A DNA stretch of 64,000 nt from Salinibius halmophilus (GCF_003577475.1 NZ_QPEP01000011.1:110312-174311), one strand, 5' to 3'; numbered from the stretch's first letter, positions 44,798-54,038 are shown. Numbers and translations are program-made. Notes: generated by a model not told the origin, from the sequence alone.

Positions 44798-45434
44798 CAA
44801 TCCACTCCTCGCTTAAGCTAATGGTATGCAAGGTAAGGCTGACAACACTGATGTTACCTTCCTGCTGTATGTTGAGTGACTGCCAAAAAATCTTCGCGCC
44901 GAAGGCCTCCACTTCTTCCAGCCAGCGCAGTACAACCAAATAGTCACCGGCCACAACAAGCTGAACAGAATGTTTAAATAGTTGGGTGTCCGCCTGGTCA
45001 CTTAAAATGGGTTCGGCAGGTAGTTTTTCGATCGTGCGTACGGTGATGCCAGAGTAGTTTTTTAATAGCTTGGTCATTAGTGGTAATACATCACTTTGCC
45101 TAATCACCGAGTCGCTAAGTGCTACGACTGCTTGGTTGCTGCGGGCAACTTGTTGTTCAAGGGCGCGAATACGAGTTTGAAGCTGGCTATACTCGCCGCT
45201 GTTAATTTCTGCGTTGATACGGTTCAACGTTGTTTCTGCCGTTAAGCGTTCACTTTGCACCGAGCGCAATTGCTCTATGGCACGCTGAGGTTCAATGCTA
45301 AACGCCACAATTGCCAGCCAGCTTAACAACAGCGGCAATACGGCTGTCAATACAAGCACGGCCCAGCGCGTTTTTACATCTAATTGGTAGAACAGTGACT
45401 CTGTCTGGTAGCGCAGGGCTCTATAGGCTCTCAT
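44790..45434 (-). CDS. mshJ: MSHA protein MshJ (PilO-like)
   Basis: A 214-residue bitopic protein: one transmembrane helix (about 24-46), a coiled coil (about 55-105) and a PilO/GspM-like ferredoxin fold near the end (FKHSVQLVVAGDYLVVLRWLEEVEAF). It overlaps mshI2 and mshK. Confidence 0.87.
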   Translation of the reverse strand: MRAYRALRYQTESLFYQLDVKTRWAVLVLTAVLPLLLSWLAIVAFSIEPQRAIEQLRSVQSERLTAETTLNRINAEINSGEYSQLQTRIRALEQQVARSNQAVVALSDSVIRQSDVLPLMTKLLKNYSGITVRTIEKLPAEPILSDQADTQLFKHSVQLVVAGDYLVVLRWLEEVEAFGAKIFWQSLNIQQEGNISVVSLTLHTISLSEEWIDV

Positions 45435-46018
45435 TGTTCGCGCCCCCCGCTACTTGCTAAGTAAAAGTTATAACCGTTGTTGTTAGCGGTGATTCCGAGC
45501 ACGTTGAGCTGAGTGTCGAGTTGCATTTGCTCCAAGCGTAAAATGTAAGTGTTTAAATCCTCTGAAGCGCGAGTAATACCGGCCAGTCGCACGGTTTTGC
45601 GATTTCCTTGATAGCTCAAACTAACGGACTCTAGCCACAAGCCGGGCATTGAACTTTGGGCTAAACGGGTTAAATCTTTGGCAAAGCCGCTTCGACTTGT
45701 GCTATTAACTGAGCGAAGCGCACTGTTCAAGCCAGCAAGCGATGCTTGCTCGGCGGTCAACATTGATTCCTGCTGGCGTAGCTCTGCTAATGTTTGACGA
45801 GTTTGTAACGTATCGGTCAATAAAGTGATTTGCTGCTCAGCAGAGAGAATATCGGCCCGAGTTTGGGCGATAAGTTGTTTGGTTTCTAAGCTTTGCTGCG
45901 CTTGTTGAAACACGTAATAGGCTGAGAACGAACAGGAAAGTATCAGTAAAACGAGTACCTGATAAAGCCTAGGTTGACGTTTAATAATGGCCGGTTGTAA
46001 CAAGTTGAGTTGCTTCAT
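45431..46018 (-). CDS. PilN-like MSHA alignment protein (MshI2)
   Basis: A 195-residue bitopic protein. MKQLNLLQPAI is the short cytoplasmic PilN motif that docks to the PilM-like MshI. One transmembrane helix (about 18-40), a coiled coil and a PilN fold (LTRLAQSSMPGLWLESVSLSYQGNRKTVRLAG) follow. ATG overlaps the mshI stop (ATGA). Often annotated MshI2. Confidence 0.88.
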   Translation of the reverse strand: MKQLNLLQPAIIKRQPRLYQVLVLLILSCSFSAYYVFQQAQQSLETKQLIAQTRADILSAEQQITLLTDTLQTRQTLAELRQQESMLTAEQASLAGLNSALRSVNSTSRSGFAKDLTRLAQSSMPGLWLESVSLSYQGNRKTVRLAGITRASEDLNTYILRLEQMQLDTQLNVLGITANNNGYNFYLASSGGREQ

Positions 46019-46917
46019 AAGCCAGACTCCAGAACAGCCGTTGCAGCCCCTAGCGCAATCGCAAATGCACAAGCCGAGTGCACTTTGGGAACTTGTTCAA
46101 TGTAATGCGCGGCTGAATATTGGTCACATGGAACGCTTAAATCTAACTGCAGCTGATCTAAGAGTTCATCTATCACCAAATCATCGCTCATGATCATTAA
46201 GCTAGAAGGACGTTGTAGGGCCATTTGGCTTTCTAGAAAATCAAAGCTTCTTTGCACTTCTAAAGCCAAGCTATGTTGTGCAAGGCTGTCGCCTAACTGA
46301 TTAGCATCGTCTAGGGATACATCAATAAACCTATGCAGTAGTAGATTGCCTTGCTGGTGAATGATGAGTTCAGATCGATTTTGCCAATCAAAAAGTATAG
46401 CCGTGGTGCCTACCTGATTAGCCGAGGCACTTGCTTTACAGACGGCCGTTTGTAGTACTTGAATTTGCTGTAAACGAAAGCCTGACTTGAAAAACCGCCG
46501 CTCTACATTGGCTAACTGTGATTTATCGGTGGTGACAACAAAGCCCATTTTACGCCGCCCGCGCCAAGCACCTTCTGGCAGTGGTATCCAGTCCATGGCT
46601 AATGTGTCAACGTCTTGATTAACAAAGTCTCTAACTTTAAACGGCAGGGCTGCTGACATCTCATCAACAGGGACATCGGGTAAATCAATAAGCTGAAGGT
46701 CGTACTTTTGATTGGCAATACTCAAGCCAAATACATCATCGCTAGCTTTCATCGCTTTTGCCAAACGTGGCAAAATAGCCTCTACGTCGTCGAATGATTG
46801 TGTCGGTTCATGACGGTAGGCAAGCATGCGGTAGCCACCTTTGCTTGGCCGCTCAAGGCGTACCATCGTAAGATGGTTATCTGAAATGGCGACACCTGTG
46901 GCTCGTCTTTCGCTCAT
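46015..46917 (-). CDS. mshI: MSHA protein MshI (PilM-like actin fold)
   Basis: A 300-residue cytoplasmic protein resembling PilM: FGLSIANQKYDLQLIDLPDVPVDEMSAALPFKVRDFV and the C-terminal CAFAIALGAA. It begins the MSHA locus; the ATG at 46917 follows GAGAG. mshH, often the first gene, is missing. The start faces trmL across 74 bases, so both promoters share that space. Confidence 0.88.
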   Translation of the reverse strand: MSERRATGVAISDNHLTMVRLERPSKGGYRMLAYRHEPTQSFDDVEAILPRLAKAMKASDDVFGLSIANQKYDLQLIDLPDVPVDEMSAALPFKVRDFVNQDVDTLAMDWIPLPEGAWRGRRKMGFVVTTDKSQLANVERRFFKSGFRLQQIQVLQTAVCKASASANQVGTTAILFDWQNRSELIIHQQGNLLLHRFIDVSLDDANQLGDSLAQHSLALEVQRSFDFLESQMALQRPSSLMIMSDDLVIDELLDQLQLDLSVPCDQYSAAHYIEQVPKVHSACAFAIALGAATAVLESGL

Positions 46918-46991
46918 GAATGCTCTCAAATGTAATTATTTGTGACTTTCGTCATAGTTTAGCTCTGATTTACAAAGGTTTCACGGTTGCA

Positions 46992-47480
46992 ATGATTGAA
47001 GTTGTTTTGTTTGAACCAGAAATTCCGCCGAATACCGGTAACATCATCCGCCTGTGCGCCAATACAGGCTATCGGCTGCATCTGATTGAACCTTTAGGGT
47101 TTGACCTTGGCGAGAAAAAGCTTCGCCGTGCTGGGCTGGACTATCATGAGTTCGCCCAACTAAAAACTTACGCCAACTGGCAAGACTTCCGACAGAAAAT
47201 TGCCAGTGATGCGCGCTTATTTGCCATGACAACGAAAGGTAAAAAGCACTTTCATGACATGCAATTTCAAGCCGGTGATTGGCTGATTTTTGGTCCTGAA
47301 ACGCGAGGCTTGCCAGCGGAGGTGCTGCAGGATATTGGTGAAGCGAATTGGATGCGCTTACCTATGACACCGGATAGCCGTAGTATGAACTTATCGAATG
47401 CCGTGGCGGTAGGCGTGTATGAAAGTTGGCGCCAACTTAACTTCGCTGGCGCAATAGACCCTGCTAATCGTGGCGGGTAG
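46992..47480 (+). CDS. trmL: tRNA (cytidine/uridine-2'-O-)-methyltransferase TrmL
   Basis: Methylates the ribose of the wobble base of tRNA-Leu. The 162-residue SPOUT enzyme is recognised by [35 protein letters not shown] and the knot end [25 protein letters not shown] 46992 is chosen because the family starts here; the frame extends upstream without similarity. It overlaps the convergent Ubi hydroxylase gene by 17 bases. Confidence 0.94.
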   Translation: MIEVVLFEPEIPPNTGNIIRLCANTGYRLHLIEPLGFDLGEKKLRRAGLDYHEFAQLKTYANWQDFRQKIASDARLFAMTTKGKKHFHDMQFQAGDWLIFGPETRGLPAEVLQDIGEANWMRLPMTPDSRSMNLSNAVAVGVYESWRQLNFAGAIDPANRGG

Positions 47481-48591
47481 CCACATTAATGAGGGGTTGA
47501 AGCACAGCTGAAAAACGATTGGCAAGGCGAAACGCATTATTGCGCGCTAGGCGAAGGTAGGGGTTGTTGCTGCCGAAGCCCTTGGCAAAAGCAGTCATGG
47601 CGTGGCGTATGCTGGCGTTATGCAGGCGTCTTGCTTGTTCATAGCGCTGGGCAATGATTGGGTCGCTAAGGTTTTTGCTAGCGTTTAGAAACTTTGCTAA
47701 TACTTTTACATCCGAAAAGCCCAGGTTAACGCCTTGCCCAGCCAGCGGATGAATATTATGCGCCGCGTCACCAATCAGTATGACGCCGTCTTTGGCATAG
47801 GTTTTGGCGTGGCGTGCAATTAGTGGGAAACTTTGTCGTTGCGTAACGGCTTCCACCCTTACCGGTAAACTCGCAATTTCGGCGTTTAGGGCGCCCGTGA
47901 ATGCCACGTCATCCAGTTCCTCTGCTGGCTCAGTAGAGCTCCAAACAAGAGACGCCTGGTTGGCTTCGTACATTGGCAATATGGCAATGGGGCCGGTTTG
48001 GCGGAAGGTTTGATAGCATTTATTTTGATGGTTGGTCGCAAGTTTTAGGTTCGCGACTTGCGCCCATTGTTGGTAATCCAGCTGTTTAACTTCAATACCA
48101 ACCTGCTGGCGCAGCCAAGAGTTTGCCCCATCAGCTGCAACAATGATGTCTGCGTGCAAAACCTGCCCAGTGGATAAGGTAATTTGATTAGGTTGCCATT
48201 CACTAAGCTCGCTGTGCCAGAAGCACGTTACTGAGTTGCGATCTAGTGCTTGTTGCAAGGCGTATTGAATACGCCAGTTATCCGTTAACGCGCCAATGTG
48301 ATTGCCTTGGTCGGCAAGTGTGATATCACTGCAACCATCTCCATCCGTTACCAGCATAGCGGTATATGGCGATCGCTTGATTGGCTGGGCTAGTAGGCTG
48401 TCTAACCATTGCCAATGTGCCAGGCTTACTGCCGATACACGATTGCTCAATGTTTGCCAATCGCTGCCATCGCTTCGGGCTGTCACTGGCGCGCCACGAT
48501 CTACCAATGCAACTTTTTTGCCACGCAGAGCATGTGCTAAGGCGCTGCCTACCATGCCAGCGCCAACAATGATGATATCAAACTGTTGCAT
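47464..48591 (-). CDS. UbiH/UbiF/VisC-family FAD hydroxylase
   Basis: A ubiquinone-ring monooxygenase of 375 residues: [22 protein letters not shown] (FAD), the central [15 protein letters not shown] and [22 protein letters not shown]. It overlaps ubiH upstream by 14 bases. It most likely is the partner usually called UbiI/VisC or UbiF; which ring carbon it acts on cannot be told. ATG 48591 begins the FAD motif; the longer frame is discounted. Confidence 0.9.
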   Translation of the reverse strand: MQQFDIIIVGAGMVGSALAHALRGKKVALVDRGAPVTARSDGSDWQTLSNRVSAVSLAHWQWLDSLLAQPIKRSPYTAMLVTDGDGCSDITLADQGNHIGALTDNWRIQYALQQALDRNSVTCFWHSELSEWQPNQITLSTGQVLHADIIVAADGANSWLRQQVGIEVKQLDYQQWAQVANLKLATNHQNKCYQTFRQTGPIAILPMYEANQASLVWSSTEPAEELDDVAFTGALNAEIASLPVRVEAVTQRQSFPLIARHAKTYAKDGVILIGDAAHNIHPLAGQGVNLGFSDVKVLAKFLNASKNLSDPIIAQRYEQARRLHNASIRHAMTAFAKGFGSNNPYLRLARNNAFRLANRFSAVLQPLINVATRHD

Positions 48592-49705
48592 TGCGTTGCC
48601 CCATAGCGAACTGACTAAACCCTTGTTTGGCAATTGGATGCTGATCGAATATGGCCATGCCAAGTTGGCGTGGCAGTTGTAAAAAGGTACCCAAAAAACC
48701 TCGTGCTAGGCCATCACTAAAGTACTTGGTTTGGGTTTGATCTTGTTTTAGTCGGCATTGCAGCTGAAGTAGTTCTGTTAATCGACCCGGATCACTTTGA
48801 TTCTCTCGGCAGTGCTCGCTGATATGCTGCATTGACCTGGCAACTAGGTTATAGCCCTGACCTGCCACAGGGTGAAGTGCTATTGCACTATTACCCGCTA
48901 CAATTAAGCGACTGCGTACTTGCTCATCAACCTGATTAAGCATAAGTGGATACGATTGTGCTTGGCCAACCGTTCTTAATGCACCGTGTCGGTAGCCAAA
49001 TCGGTTAACAACCTCACGTTTTATGTCTATATCCTGCTGATTACTCACCAATACGGCAGTAAAGTGGTCTGCCATTGGCAATAATGCTAGCGCCCCATGT
49101 GGGGTGAAGCGCTCGTAAGCAGTTGTTTGAGCAGGCTGCTGGAACTGACAATTAAACACGTGCGCATATTGCTGGTAGTTATATTGGCGCCGTTGAATCC
49201 CTAGCTTGGCTAATAATTGAGATCGGCCTCCGTCAGCCATCACGACTAATTTGCTTTGCAGCATTTGCTTAGCCAGTTTAATGCTGACGAAATCGCTAGT
49301 AAAAGTAAGCGCTGATACCTGCTGGTTGTGGAAAAAGTCGGCTTGTGGACGATGATTCCATAGTGCATGGCCTAGCTGTTTGTTGGCGATCACCTTGCCA
49401 AAAAGTGCCTCGCCTTGCTGCTCAGCGTTGAGCAGTATGCTGGCTGGCTTGTGTTGCTCGCTGATGTGAATATGCTTCATTGGCGCACCATCAACCTCAC
49501 CAACACCCCAGTGCTTTAGTAACGCTAGCGTGGTGGCGCTGATAGCACTCGCCCGATCGTCAAATGATGGTGAAAGGCGCTCGGACCCTGGTGGTTGATT
49601 GGCATCGACTAGTGCAACTTTGCCACCTAGGGCAATAAATGGTTTAAGTGCGTTCAGCAGCGATAGACCGGCTAGCCCACCACCAACAATGACTATGTCG
49701 TACAT
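48578..49705 (-). CDS. ubiH: 2-octaprenyl-6-methoxyphenol hydroxylase-type FAD monooxygenase
   Basis: A 375-residue flavoprotein with MYDIVIVGGGLAGLSLLNAL, VVMADGGRSQLLAKLGI and GNSAIALHPVAGQGYNLVARSM. The DDRASAISATTLALLKHWGV stretch is typical of UbiH. First of two adjacent ubiquinone hydroxylases, as in the ubiH-visC order of many gammaproteobacteria. The ATG at 49705 follows a weak RBS; an upstream terminator separates it from the LPMO gene. Confidence 0.88.
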   Translation of the reverse strand: MYDIVIVGGGLAGLSLLNALKPFIALGGKVALVDANQPPGSERLSPSFDDRASAISATTLALLKHWGVGEVDGAPMKHIHISEQHKPASILLNAEQQGEALFGKVIANKQLGHALWNHRPQADFFHNQQVSALTFTSDFVSIKLAKQMLQSKLVVMADGGRSQLLAKLGIQRRQYNYQQYAHVFNCQFQQPAQTTAYERFTPHGALALLPMADHFTAVLVSNQQDIDIKREVVNRFGYRHGALRTVGQAQSYPLMLNQVDEQVRSRLIVAGNSAIALHPVAGQGYNLVARSMQHISEHCRENQSDPGRLTELLQLQCRLKQDQTQTKYFSDGLARGFLGTFLQLPRQLGMAIFDQHPIAKQGFSQFAMGQRNATV

Positions 49706-49781
49706 GCGTTTACCTAAGCGTGGCGCCATAAGAGGCGACAGTATACCCAACAACTCGCTGAGTTGAATGGACAACAAAAAC

Positions 49782-49805
49782 AAAAAGCGCCCGCAGGCGC
49801 TTTTT
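49782..49805. terminator. Bidirectional terminator between the LPMO and ubiH genes
   Basis: AAAAAGCGC (49782-49790) pairs with GCGCTTTTT (49797-49805), with A and T runs on both sides. It lies 32 bases after the LPMO stop and 77 bases before the ubiH start. Confidence 0.9.
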
Positions 49806-49836
49806 AATGTACTGGAATTTGCTGTAGGCAGTTTAC

Positions 49837-51330
49837 TTAGCAGCTACCTAAACGATTCCACACGTACCAGTTGTTGCCACCGTTATTGGCTGGGTTGTCA
49901 CCCGTTGTCCACCAACGTGCTTGGTACACATTGCCTTCAAACGATACCGTGTCGCCTTGTAGGTAGACTTTATCGGCACGCCATGCTTCATCGCTACAAG
50001 TGCCAGGCACTTCAGTCACAACAGGTGTTGCTGTAATAACTGGCGTAGCCGTAACCACTGGTGTCGCCGTTACAACAGGCGTAGGTGTAGTGACAGGGGT
50101 TGGCTCATTGCAGCTGTTGGTTAATACCCAAGCTTGCTGCCAGTAAATTGAATCACCTGGAGCATAAGCTGAGTTGCTGCACCAGCCGCCTACACGACAT
50201 TCATAGGTGTTGCCAATGTTGGTGACTTTGTCGCCTTGCTGGTAAGAAGCACCTGCTTGGTATGCTGTGCCACAAGTACCACCTGAAGGTGGTGGTGTGA
50301 CCACAGGCGTTGCAGTTGGCGCTGGTGTTGCAGTTGGCACAGGCGTCGCAGTTGGCACTGGTGTTGCGGGTGCATCAATCTCGATCACTGCGGTGTAATT
50401 GGCGTTGTCGGCGTAAACGATATTCGCAGTGGCCGAACGCTGCGGTGCAACATCGCCATTTTGCTGCAATTGGCCAATACGAGCGTTGGTGATTTGACCG
50501 TTTACGGCTAATGCTAGTTCATATGCCCAGTCTTGAGCCGCCATAGCTGAGGTTAGGGTGTAGCTAACACGGTCAACGTCGTTACCTTGCTCGTTAAACA
50601 GGCGGAACGTTACCGTTGTGTCGGCCGCTAGGTCTTGGCGCGCTTGTAGACGGTCGATTTGTTTCCAAGGTGTGTCGATTGCATCCCCTGGGAATACAAC
50701 GTCCATACAGGTGTAAAACGCTTCGCCAGAGTCTGAGCGTTGCCATACATTGTAGATAACGTGCTTACCAGTGCGGTTTGGCAACTTAACGGTCATGTCA
50801 TAATAACCGCCTTTTAGGCCGTCAACCTTGATTAGTGGCACATCACCCACAATACGATCGAACTCTTCGATGTTATCCCAAGTTAGGGCTTCGTTATTGT
50901 AGCCAGGCTTGGTGACGTAAAAGATCCAATCTTTTGTGCGGTGTGGTGCGGTACCCCAGAAACGGAAGGTGTACTCGCCGTTGGCGTCCGCTACAATTGG
51001 CGTTGCAGTCCAGTCATCACGCACTAAATCTAAACCACGATACCAGTTGCCATCACCAGAGCACAGGGTGCCGTCTGGTACAACAGCGCGGTGATTGCTG
51101 TCTGCGTTTGCTTGCGCAATGGCGTACGGATCGTAGAACTGCAGAGTGCCTGATTTTGCCGTCGCTGCTGCACAGGCTGGGTCTTGTGGGTTTTCGATGT
51201 TGCCTTGGGCACACACATAAGCGCGGGCCGGTGGGTCAATCATCGTACCATGAGCTGTGGCCTGCGAAGCACTGAACAAAGCGCCACCTGCCACAACCAT
51301 AGCTACTGAGTTAGACAGTAACTTTTTCAT
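49837..51330 (-). CDS. Secreted AA10 lytic polysaccharide monooxygenase with two chitin-binding modules
   Basis: A 497-residue copper oxidase that cleaves crystalline chitin (or cellulose). The signal peptide (26 residues, ends ATA) exposes the copper-binding His27 (HGTMIDPPARAYVC). The AA10 domain runs to about 205 (second His in SNHRAVVPDG). A middle GbpA-like domain (about 215-325) and a TPVPTATP linker follow. Then comes a CBM73-like module (about 350-405, YECRVGGWCS), a TPVVTATP linker and a CBM5/12-type module (about 445-497, AWRADKVYLQGDTVSFEGNVYQARWWTTGDNP). The AA10-CBM-CBM order recalls Cellvibrio chitin LPMOs. GGAGG precedes ATG 51330. Confidence 0.92.
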   Translation of the reverse strand: MKKLLSNSVAMVVAGGALFSASQATAHGTMIDPPARAYVCAQGNIENPQDPACAAATAKSGTLQFYDPYAIAQANADSNHRAVVPDGTLCSGDGNWYRGLDLVRDDWTATPIVADANGEYTFRFWGTAPHRTKDWIFYVTKPGYNNEALTWDNIEEFDRIVGDVPLIKVDGLKGGYYDMTVKLPNRTGKHVIYNVWQRSDSGEAFYTCMDVVFPGDAIDTPWKQIDRLQARQDLAADTTVTFRLFNEQGNDVDRVSYTLTSAMAAQDWAYELALAVNGQITNARIGQLQQNGDVAPQRSATANIVYADNANYTAVIEIDAPATPVPTATPVPTATPAPTATPVVTPPPSGGTCGTAYQAGASYQQGDKVTNIGNTYECRVGGWCSNSAYAPGDSIYWQQAWVLTNSCNEPTPVTTPTPVVTATPVVTATPVITATPVVTEVPGTCSDEAWRADKVYLQGDTVSFEGNVYQARWWTTGDNPANNGGNNWYVWNRLGSC

Positions 51331-51618
51331 TGAATACCTCCGAAGCTCGATTGTTATTTTTTTGACACGAGCGCCCTCAATAATAGTGGGGACCACCTGA
51401 TGTAGATCATGGTGAACTGTAGGTATGCGACCAGTTTCACATTCTAATAGTGGTAAAAATGTAGTGAAAATGTTGGGAACGTTACTGATTGAAATGTTGC
51501 TAATGGTTTAGGTAAGTTGCTGCGATCTTGAATAATTATGCAGGGATGTATGCTTTAGTGAAAATACTGGTTGGTTTGAAAAGCTAACCCATTTGGAGAG
51601 GAGGAGGTTTGTAGTAGG
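51331..51618. other. Gene-free region between the GNAT gene and the LPMO gene
   Basis: These 288 bases carry the LPMO promoter on the minus strand. An imperfect inverted repeat (CACCTGAT-GTAG-ATCATGGTG, 51395-51415) lies about 65-85 bases before the LPMO start and could be an operator. No RNA gene or ORF is supported. Confidence 0.35.
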
Positions 51619-52128
51619 TTAACGATGAGTAAGGACCGTCAGCACATGATTTTCCCAGCGACCGTTAATTTTTAAATAGTCTTTCGCTAGCCCCTCTTTA
51701 ACAAAGCCTAATCTTTCAAGCAAAGCACCAGAGCGTGTGTTGTGGGGCATATAGTTGGCCATAATTCGATGTAAGCCTAGTTCATTAAACGCATAGTCAA
51801 TGACATGTTGGCAAAATGGCTGCATGAGCCCGTGGTTTTGATAAGCCTCATCTATGCCATAGCCCATATAACAGGCCTGAAATGGGCCTCGTACAATATT
51901 TGAAAGCGTGCAATGGCCGATGATTTGCTGGTTGTGCCACATTAACCAATGTGCCTCATGCTGCTGTGCTTGTGCATTCAGTATGCCGGCCATGCGTTGG
52001 TTAACTTGCTCAAGCTGGTAGAAATCATATGAGCGTTTAGGTGACCAAGGCTTAAAGTGGGTTTGATTTCGCTGGTAATAGTCGGCGATTGCTTGGCTAT
52101 CTTGTTCGGTTAGTAATGCAAAATGCAT
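51619..52128 (-). CDS. RimJ/RimL-type GNAT acetyltransferase
   Basis: A 169-residue N-acetyltransferase with IGHCTLSNIVRGPFQACYMGYGIDEAYQNHGLMQPF (acetyl-CoA binding; the usual Q/R-x-x-G pyrophosphate loop is in YQNHG) and the RimJ-like end NTRSGALLERLGFVKEGLAKDYLKINGRWENHVL. RimJ acetylates a ribosomal protein N-terminus. AAGGA precedes the ATG. Immediately upstream lies a complete terminator hairpin, so transcription into this gene may be attenuated. Confidence 0.85.
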   Translation of the reverse strand: MHFALLTEQDSQAIADYYQRNQTHFKPWSPKRSYDFYQLEQVNQRMAGILNAQAQQHEAHWLMWHNQQIIGHCTLSNIVRGPFQACYMGYGIDEAYQNHGLMQPFCQHVIDYAFNELGLHRIMANYMPHNTRSGALLERLGFVKEGLAKDYLKINGRWENHVLTVLTHR

Positions 52129-52150
52129 GGTCTAGTCCTTGGTCTGGCAG

Positions 52151-52186
52151 GCAAAAAAAAGCCGAACCCGAGGGTCCGGCTTTTTA
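52151..52186 (-). terminator. Terminator-like hairpin just upstream of the GNAT gene
   Basis: AGCCGGACC / GGTTCGGCT type stem (52161-52180, one mismatch each side) flanked by A8 and T5 runs. On the minus strand an eight-T run follows. It ends 23 bases before the GNAT start codon. Confidence 0.8.
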
Positions 52187-52213
52187 TCATTCTGGCAGCG
52201 CCAGAACGAGTCC
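52152..52213 (-). ncRNA. Candidate short RNA or attenuated leader between glnA and the GNAT gene
   Basis: A -10-like TATACT (minus strand, 52223-52228) with a weak -35 TAGTCA 16 bases earlier could start an RNA near 52213. It would fold into TTCTGGC-GCT-GCCAGAA (about 52189-52205) and end at the strong terminator at 52151-52186. It is either a free RNA of about 60 bases or the leader of the GNAT gene. Evidence is only structural. Confidence 0.3.
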
Positions 52214-52307
52214 AACACTGCAAGTATAAACAATTGTTGCCGAATGACTACCTTTACCTACGCGCTAGTCTGTTTCGAATAGGTAAGGCTAGCCTTGTTG
52301 CAGACAC

Positions 52308-52335
52308 AAAAAAGCCGAGCAATGCTCGGCTTTTT
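52308..52335 (-). terminator. Rho-independent terminator of glnA
   Basis: AAAAAAGCCGAGC (52308-52320) pairs with GCTCGGCTTTTT (52324-52335) around AAT; on the minus strand the T-run follows the stem. It lies 44 bases beyond the glnA stop. Confidence 0.93.
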
Positions 52336-52378
52336 GATGCTTTGATGTGTCTGCGCAGCAGACTCAAACCATCTGCTC

Positions 52379-53785
52379 TTATACTGAGTAGTATAGGTCG
52401 AATTCTTTCGGGTGAGTGGTTTGCTCAACCGCTTCAACTTCTTCCATTTTCAACGCGATATAAGCGTCGATCATGTCGTCAGTGAATACACCGCCACGAG
52501 TTAGGAACTCACGATCTTTGTCTAGTTCAGACAATGCTTCACGTAGAGAGCCTGCAACCTGTGGAATCGCCGCAGCTTCTTCTGCTGGTAGGTCGTATAG
52601 ATCCTTGTCAGCAGCTTCGCCTGGGTGGATCTTGTTCTGGATACCGTCGATACCAGCCATTAGCATAGATGCGAATGCTAGGTATGGGTTAGCCGTTGGA
52701 TCCGGGAAGCGAGCTTCTACACGCTTACCTTTTGGTGAAGCAGTGTATGGGATACGGATTGAAGCAGAACGGTTACGCGCTGAGTAAGCTAGCATAACTG
52801 GTGCTTCGAAACCTGGGATCAGACGCTTGTAAGAGTTAGTTGAAGCGTTAGTGAACGCGTTCAATGCTTTAGCGTGCTTGATGATACCACCGATGTAGAA
52901 CAGAGCCATTTCAGAAAGGCCTGCATACTGGTCGCCAGCGAATTGGTTTTCGCCATCTTTCCAGAAAGACTGGTGAACGTGCATACCAGAACCGTTGTCA
53001 CCAACGATTGGCTTAGGCATGAATGTAGCAGTCTTGCCGTAAGCGTGTGCAACGTTGTGTACACAGTACTTAAGGATCTGAGTTTCGTCCGCTTTAGCAA
53101 CTAGTGTGTTGAACTTAACGCCGATTTCGTTCTGACCAGCGTTCGCCACTTCGTGGTGGTGAACTTCAATTTCTAGGCCCATTGCTTCCATCGCGTCACA
53201 CATTGCGCTACGGATGTCGTGGTGGCTATCAACTGGTGGTACTGGGAAGTAACCGCCTTTAACGCGAGGACGGTGACCAGTGTTGCCGTTTTCGAAGTCG
53301 TCAGCAGTCGCCCAAGCACCTTCTTCAGATGTGATCTGGTAAGAAACGCCAGACATGTCTAGCTTCCACTTAACAGAATCGAACAAGAAGAATTCTGGCT
53401 CAGGACCGAAGAATGCAGTGTCACCTAGACCAGTAGTCTGTAGGTACTCTTCAGCGCGGCGAGCAACTGAACGTGGGTCACGCTCGTAGCCTTGCATCGT
53501 TGCTGGCTCGATGATGTCACAACGAACAATAACAGTCGCGTCTTCAGTGAAAGGATCTAGGATCGCAGTGCTGTCGTCTGGGCGTAGAATCATGTCTGAT
53601 TCATTGATGCCTTTCCAACCAGCGATTGAAGAACCATCGAACATTTGGCCGTCTTCGAAGAAATCTTCGTCGATAGACTTAGCAGGGATAGTAACGTGCT
53701 GCTCTTTACCACGGAAGTCAGTAAAGCGTAGGTCAACCCAACGAGCTTCGTTTTCTTTGATCAGATTCAGAGTTTTCTCTGACAT
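52379..53785 (-). CDS. glnA: Glutamine synthetase type I
   Basis: Makes glutamine from glutamate, ammonia and ATP. The 468-residue subunit has [34 protein letters not shown], metal-binding [20 protein letters not shown], and [10 protein letters not shown] with the adenylylated Tyr. So both covalent (GlnE) and transcriptional control are expected. The upstream region carries a sigma-54 promoter at 53887-53903, an NtrC site at 54022-54038 and a leader hairpin at 53841-53868. It is monocistronic with a terminator; ntrBC lie 22 kb away. Confidence 0.98.
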   Translation of the reverse strand: MSEKTLNLIKENEARWVDLRFTDFRGKEQHVTIPAKSIDEDFFEDGQMFDGSSIAGWKGINESDMILRPDDSTAILDPFTEDATVIVRCDIIEPATMQGYERDPRSVARRAEEYLQTTGLGDTAFFGPEPEFFLFDSVKWKLDMSGVSYQITSEEGAWATADDFENGNTGHRPRVKGGYFPVPPVDSHHDIRSAMCDAMEAMGLEIEVHHHEVANAGQNEIGVKFNTLVAKADETQILKYCVHNVAHAYGKTATFMPKPIVGDNGSGMHVHQSFWKDGENQFAGDQYAGLSEMALFYIGGIIKHAKALNAFTNASTNSYKRLIPGFEAPVMLAYSARNRSASIRIPYTASPKGKRVEARFPDPTANPYLAFASMLMAGIDGIQNKIHPGEAADKDLYDLPAEEAAAIPQVAGSLREALSELDKDREFLTRGGVFTDDMIDAYIALKMEEVEAVEQTTHPKEFDLYYSV

Positions 53786-53840
53786 GTTTCACTCTCCACG
53801 TACTGGCATGTTGCCTTGTGAGTTAATCTTATTTTGTCAT

Positions 53841-53868
53841 CGCTAGTGCGCATTCTGGTGCGCTAGCG
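53841..53868 (-). promoter_or_regulatory. Strong leader hairpin at the 5' end of the glnA message
   Basis: CGCTAGTGCGC (53841-53851) pairs with GTGCGCTAGCG (53858-53868), 11 pairs including two G-U pairs, around ATTCTG. It begins about 7 bases after the start predicted from the sigma-54 promoter, so it would cap the 5' end of that transcript and may stabilise it. No match to a named riboswitch was recognised. Confidence 0.6.
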
Positions 53869-53886
53869 ACTATCTGGTGAACTATT

Positions 53887-53903
53887 TGCAACCGCTGTGC
53901 CAA
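53887..53903 (-). promoter_or_regulatory. Sigma-54 promoter of glnA
   Basis: On the minus strand TTGGCACA-GCGG-TTGCA matches the -24/-12 sigma-54 consensus in both conserved blocks with the correct spacing. Its start point falls near 53876. Confidence 0.92.
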
Positions 53904-54021
53904 GTTTTTCAATTGCGCCATATTCTGCCGCAAAGCCGCATGCTTAGCTGCGTTTCTTTATGGTGCATAACTATGTGGTCTGACTGCATACAACCACGCT
54001 AAGGGTTTATAGTGGTGCGGG

Positions 54022-54038
54022 TGCACCTTTTTAGTGCA
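54022..54038. promoter_or_regulatory. NtrC enhancer site of glnA
   Basis: TGCACCTTTTTAGTGCA (minus strand TGCACTAAAAAGGTGCA) fits the NtrC palindrome. It is about 135 bases upstream of the sigma-54 promoter, a typical enhancer distance. A weaker half-site with TATGGTGCA lies at 53959-53967, between the two. Confidence 0.85.
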
